Below, piece by piece: positions 6,856 to 12,095 of a stretch of DNA of 12,095 bases. This stretch comes from DATLBY01 sp035526665 (lineage in GTDB: Bacteria; Acidobacteriota; Terriglobia; Bryobacterales; Bryobacteraceae): assembly GCA_035526665.1 (NCBI GenBank), contig DATLBY010000364.1, positions 1 through 12,095 of the forward strand. Reading direction: 5' to 3'. The position numbers were made by a program, and so were the translations under genes. The notes under the pieces are model-generated. The model did not search any database, was not told the origin of the DNA, and saw nothing but the letters and a program-made list of their open reading frames with translations. The stretch's first letter is position 1. Each line of letters begins with the position of its first letter.

Positions 6856-8244
6856 GTGGGAAACGTCTGTCTACGCAAAATGCCGACTACACAGAGCCCC
6901 CCGACGAGCCTCGAAACTGACACATTACTAAATATTTGGGATCGCATCAAGCTGAGTCTTGCCTCGAGAATCAGTGCTGAAGCCTTTCAAAACTGGTTGG
7001 CCAAGACATCCTTCCGCCAAGTGGATGGCGACGCTATCTTCGTCTCCGTACCCAACGAAGCCACCAAGGAGTGGATCGAATCGGAATACGGCGACTGCAT
7101 TCGTACGGTCATTCGCGAACTCAACCTGCCAATTCGCCGCATCCACTACGAGTTGAGTGCAGGGGAAACGCGCTCGGCTTATTCTCCGGAGTTCAGCTCC
7201 TCCCCGGAGAGCATGTTTCAGTCACCCATTAGTCAACTAAATGCCCGCTTCACCTTTGACAACTATGTGGTGGGCTCCTGTAATCAATTTGCGCATGCCG
7301 CTGCCAAAGCTGTAGCTACTAAACCATCGCGCAGCTATAACCCTCTGTTCATTTACGGCGGCGTCGGCATGGGCAAGACCCACCTGATGCACGCGATCGG
7401 CCGGTCCCTGGTAGAGAATTTTGGCGGGATGCGGATCGTCTACACAACCAGTGAGCGCTTCATGAACCAGATGATCAATTGCATCAAGCTCGATCGTCTA
7501 ACCCAGTTTCATCAGCATTACCGCTCCGCCGACGTTCTTTTGATCGACGACATTCAGACCATCGGCGGCAAGGAACGGACGCAGGATGAGTTCTTCTATA
7601 CGTTTAACGAACTCTACGATCACCAGAAGCAAATCGTAATCTCGAGCGATGCTCCGCCAAAAAATACCCCCGGTCTGATTGAGCGCCTCCGCTCCAGGTT
7701 TGAGTGGGGATTAATGGTCGACGTCCTGCCTCCGGACCTCGAAACCAAAATGGCCATTCTCGATAAGAAAGCGGAACAGGACGGCATCCGGCTCCCCGAG
7801 GATGTTCGCATCTTCATCGCGACCAAGACCAAGTCCAATGTCCGTGAGTTGGAGGGAGCGCTGATTAAATTGATCGCCTATTCCTCCGTTACTGGCTCAC
7901 CCATCAACCTGGCGATGGCCCAGCAGATCCTGAAGCACCTGGTGCCCGGCCAGGATCGCCGGGTGACCATCGATAGCGTACTGCGTGCTGTTGCGGAGAA
8001 GTTCTCTATGCAGCCTTCCCAGATCAAGCAGAAGAGTAACTCCCGGCAGATTGCCTACCCCCGTCAGGTGGCCATGTACCTGGTCAAGGAGCTCACCTCC
8101 GCATCGCTGCCGGAGATAGGGCGAGCCTTTGGCGGAAAACACCACACAACGGTCCTTCACTCCATTCAAAAAATTGAGCAGCAAAGACACGTCGACCCGG
8201 AATTGAACAGGATGATACACAGCCTAATCGATACATTGCATTAG
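6856..8244 (+). CDS. dnaA: Chromosomal replication initiator protein DnaA
   Basis: The 462-residue product binds DnaA boxes, melts oriC and loads the replicative helicase. Domain I is at about 24-100 (LLNIWDRIKLSLASRISAEA, FQNWLAKTSF), followed by a short variable linker. Domain III is an AAA+ ATPase with Walker A GGVGMGKTH (168-176), Walker B VLLIDDIQ (227-234), and the arginine-containing LRSRFEWGL (278-286). Domain IV has YPRQVAMYLVKELTSASLPE (401-420) and the DNA-contacting GGKHHTTVLHS (426-436). The length is normal for the family. Two starts compete: GTG 6856, for which hairpin 2 would place AGGAGA at an effective spacing of about 7 nt, and ATG 6880, which gives 454 residues and has no Shine-Dalgarno. 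I favour 6856 weakly. DnaA boxes in the leader suggest autorepression. An 8-bp inverted repeat spans the stop codon. Confidence 0.97.
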   Translation: MGNVCLRKMPTTQSPPTSLETDTLLNIWDRIKLSLASRISAEAFQNWLAKTSFRQVDGDAIFVSVPNEATKEWIESEYGDCIRTVIRELNLPIRRIHYELSAGETRSAYSPEFSSSPESMFQSPISQLNARFTFDNYVVGSCNQFAHAAAKAVATKPSRSYNPLFIYGGVGMGKTHLMHAIGRSLVENFGGMRIVYTTSERFMNQMINCIKLDRLTQFHQHYRSADVLLIDDIQTIGGKERTQDEFFYTFNELYDHQKQIVISSDAPPKNTPGLIERLRSRFEWGLMVDVLPPDLETKMAILDKKAEQDGIRLPEDVRIFIATKTKSNVRELEGALIKLIAYSSVTGSPINLAMAQQILKHLVPGQDRRVTIDSVLRAVAEKFSMQPSQIKQKSNSRQIAYPRQVAMYLVKELTSASLPEIGRAFGGKHHTTVLHSIQKIEQQRHVDPELNRMIHSLIDTLH

Positions 8245-8247
8245 GCT
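8221..8247 (+). repeat. Inverted repeat across the dnaA stop codon
   Basis: AGCCTAAT (8221-8228) and ATTAGGCT (8240-8247) form a perfect 8-bp stem with an 11-nt loop, and the right arm contains the TAG stop (8242-8244). Only a short TTTT occurs, 8 nt downstream, so this is at best a weak terminator or attenuator between dnaA and dnaN. Confidence 0.5.
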
Positions 8248-8516
8248 TCGTGAGTTTTCCACAGAACGCCGTTCCAGCATACGGTGAATTACTGTGGAGA
8301 ACTTGAACTCGCGCTCGGCGCGCAACCTCGGAAACCTTGTTTTTCACATTCGAGTGAGACGCGAAGCGCGTGGATTTTGTATAATTTAGAGAGATATACA
8401 CATTTCCACAGCCCATATGAGTGGTGTTCTTATAAGGGTTTTAAATTCTATAACACCAAGACGATTAGGCAACCAGTATGAGCTCGGGCCACAAGCGCGA
8501 AGAAGCGAGGCAATCG
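8245..8516. other. Candidate replication origin (oriC)
   Basis: This dnaA-dnaN intergenic region contains DnaA boxes close to TTWTNCACA. Two are exact on the + strand: TTTTCCACA (8255-8263) and TTTTTCACA (8340-8348). Three have one mismatch: ATATACACA (8394-8402, +) and ATTTCCACA (8402-8410, +), which are directly adjacent, and TGTGGAGAA (8293-8301, - orientation). Two GC-rich 5-bp palindromes, CGCGC/GCGCG (8310-8322) and ACGCG/CGCGT (8359-8371), precede AT-rich tracts at 8373-8403 and 8429-8454 that are good unwinding candidates. The order DnaA box, GC-rich, AT-rich resembles known basal origin units, although I do not see a convincing DnaA-trio array. The leftward DUF genes and rightward dnaA/dnaN/gyrB point away from this zone. 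Confidence 0.65.
8380..8385 (+). promoter_or_regulatory. Possible -10 element for dnaN
   Basis: A perfect TATAAT lies about 130 nt before the dnaN start, but no good -35 is found at 16-19 bp upstream. It lies in the AT-rich tract of the putative origin, so it may be an unwinding sequence rather than a promoter. Confidence 0.3.
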
Positions 8517-9632
8517 ATGGAATTTACAGTAAAAAAATCTGACCTGGTTCGGGAACTGAATCTGTCGCAAGGCGTCGTCGAGCGCAAAACTACCATCCCG
8601 ATTCTCTCGAACGTACTGATCGAGACGTCAGGCGATAGTATTGTCCTCACCGCCACTGACCTGGAGTTGGGAATTCGCTGCTCATGTCCCGCGAAAGTGA
8701 AGACCCAGGGAGCCGGCACCATCCCGGCAAAAAAACTTCTCGATTACGTCCGCCTTCTGCCGGAATCCGACATCAATATCAAGCTCGGGGACAACCATTG
8801 GGCCAGCCTGGTCTGCGGCCGCTCTCGCACGCGGATCGCTGGTATGTCGCGCGAGAGCTTCCCGGAGTTGCCGTCCCTGCCGGAAGTGCTGGCGGAGATT
8901 CCGCTTGGCGTCCTCTGCTCCATGATCGCCAAGACTATTTTTGCCATCTCGGCGGAAGAGTCGCGCTTCACCCTGAACGGCGCTCTTCTCATTCTTCGGG
9001 ACAAGGGTCTTCAGATGGTGGCTACCGACGGTCACCGGCTGTCCATGATCGAGAGTTCTACCGACATTCCGAATATCACCGCTGCCTACCGGGCTCTGCT
9101 GCCGCGCAAAGCGATGAGCGAAATTCTGAAGCTCGCCCAGGAGTCCTCCGCAGATGCGGTTCTGAAGTTTTCCGGCGATGAAAATCACCTCTTTTTTCAA
9201 TTGGGGGAACGCCTGCTGATCAGCCGCAAATTAACCGGCAATTTCCCGGATTTCGAACGCGTGCTGCCGAAGGATCATCCCAATTCAGTCGCCCTCAGCC
9301 GCGATGAGCTGCGCTCCGCCATCGAACGGGTATCGCAGTTCTCCGACGAGCGCTCGCGCGCCATCCGCTTCCAGGTTGTCCCGGGAGAGGTGAAGGTCTA
9401 CTCGTCCCAGTCCGAGACGGGCGAGAGTGAGGAGAGTCTTTCGGCGGAGTATACCGGTACCCAGGTGGAGATTGGATTCAACGCGCAGTACATGCTCGAC
9501 TTCCTCAAAGCGGTTCCGGAAGAGTCGGTGGCCTTCCATTTCCGCGATCCGCACAGCGCCGGCGAAATGCGGCCGAGCGCGGCCGAACAGGCTTACAACT
9601 ATCGCTACGTCATTATGCCCATGAGGATTTGA
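8517..9632 (+). CDS. dnaN: DNA polymerase III subunit beta (sliding clamp)
   Basis: The product has 371 residues and forms the dimeric ring that tethers DNA polymerase III to DNA. I chose ATG 8517 because GCGAGG precedes it with about 6 nt spacing and MEFTVKKSDLVREL is the usual clamp N-terminus. An in-frame ATG at 8478 would add 13 charged residues reaching into the origin region and is less likely. Landmarks from 8517 are the VVERKTTIPILSNVLIE segment (19-35), TATDLELGIRC, the MVATDGHRLSM signature of domain 2, LISRKLTGNFPDFERVLP, and the C-terminal YRYVIMPMRI, which contributes to the partner-binding pocket and matches the canonical clamp ending. Length is typical (366-374). It follows dnaA after 272 nt and precedes gyrB by 40 nt, with no recF. 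Confidence 0.97.
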   Translation: MEFTVKKSDLVRELNLSQGVVERKTTIPILSNVLIETSGDSIVLTATDLELGIRCSCPAKVKTQGAGTIPAKKLLDYVRLLPESDINIKLGDNHWASLVCGRSRTRIAGMSRESFPELPSLPEVLAEIPLGVLCSMIAKTIFAISAEESRFTLNGALLILRDKGLQMVATDGHRLSMIESSTDIPNITAAYRALLPRKAMSEILKLAQESSADAVLKFSGDENHLFFQLGERLLISRKLTGNFPDFERVLPKDHPNSVALSRDELRSAIERVSQFSDERSRAIRFQVVPGEVKVYSSQSETGESEESLSAEYTGTQVEIGFNAQYMLDFLKAVPEESVAFHFRDPHSAGEMRPSAAEQAYNYRYVIMPMRI

Positions 9633-9672
9633 GCGGCGTTGATTTGAGATTTAGCAGAAAGTAAGAATTCAT

Positions 9673-12095
<2,423 letters not shown>

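Noticed and set aside
8221..8263. Intrinsic terminator after dnaA
   Set aside because: The hairpin at 8221-8247 is followed only by TTTT 8 nt later, which itself belongs to a DnaA box; too weak to call a terminator.
8093..8481. Small frames on both strands across the dnaA-dnaN gap (8284-8481 + and 8093-8416 -)
   Set aside because: No ribosome binding site, no recognisable protein pattern, and they cross DnaA boxes and AT-rich tracts that explain the region better.

Overview
This window looks like the replication-origin neighbourhood of a bacterial chromosome. It carries dnaA, dnaN and gyrB on the + strand, with DnaA-box clusters on both sides of dnaA. The lineage is probably Acidobacteriota, perhaps near Solibacter/Bryobacter. 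That is an inference from the paired DUF1800/DUF1501 genes, the GT39-like tail and the moderately high GC; no rRNA is present to confirm it.

Left part (1-3341): this holds accessory and metabolic genes on mixed strands. They are the 3' end of a GT39-like membrane glycosyltransferase (+), an ECHDC3-like enoyl-CoA hydratase/isomerase homologue (-, its 3' end overlapping the glycosyltransferase by 45 bp), an exported glutathione-peroxidase-family thiol peroxidase (+), galE (+), and a small secreted concanavalin/LamG-like protein (-) that meets galE tail to tail with a 2-nt gap.

Middle (2733-6527, - strand): tRNA-Gly(GCC), a DUF1800 protein, a Tat-exported DUF1501 protein and the LamG-like gene all point away from dnaA. 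DUF1800 and DUF1501 are 4 nt apart and almost certainly co-transcribed. The tRNA has a clear TTGACA-type promoter and no visible terminator before DUF1800.

Origin region (6528-12095): a 328-nt leader with AT-rich sequence, DnaA boxes and two competing hairpins precedes dnaA. Between dnaA and dnaN lies the best oriC candidate (8245-8516), with several DnaA boxes, two GC-rich 5-bp palindromes and an AT-rich tract. dnaN is followed after 40 nt by gyrB, with no recF between them. gyrB is open to the last base, and the window appears to stop one base before its stop codon.

Most of the window is ordinary housekeeping sequence. I see no new multi-gene system. The most interesting signals are the dnaA leader, where an inverted pair of DnaA boxes forms an RNA hairpin that would bring a distant Shine-Dalgarno into register with a GTG start, and the structured dnaA-dnaN intergenic region.
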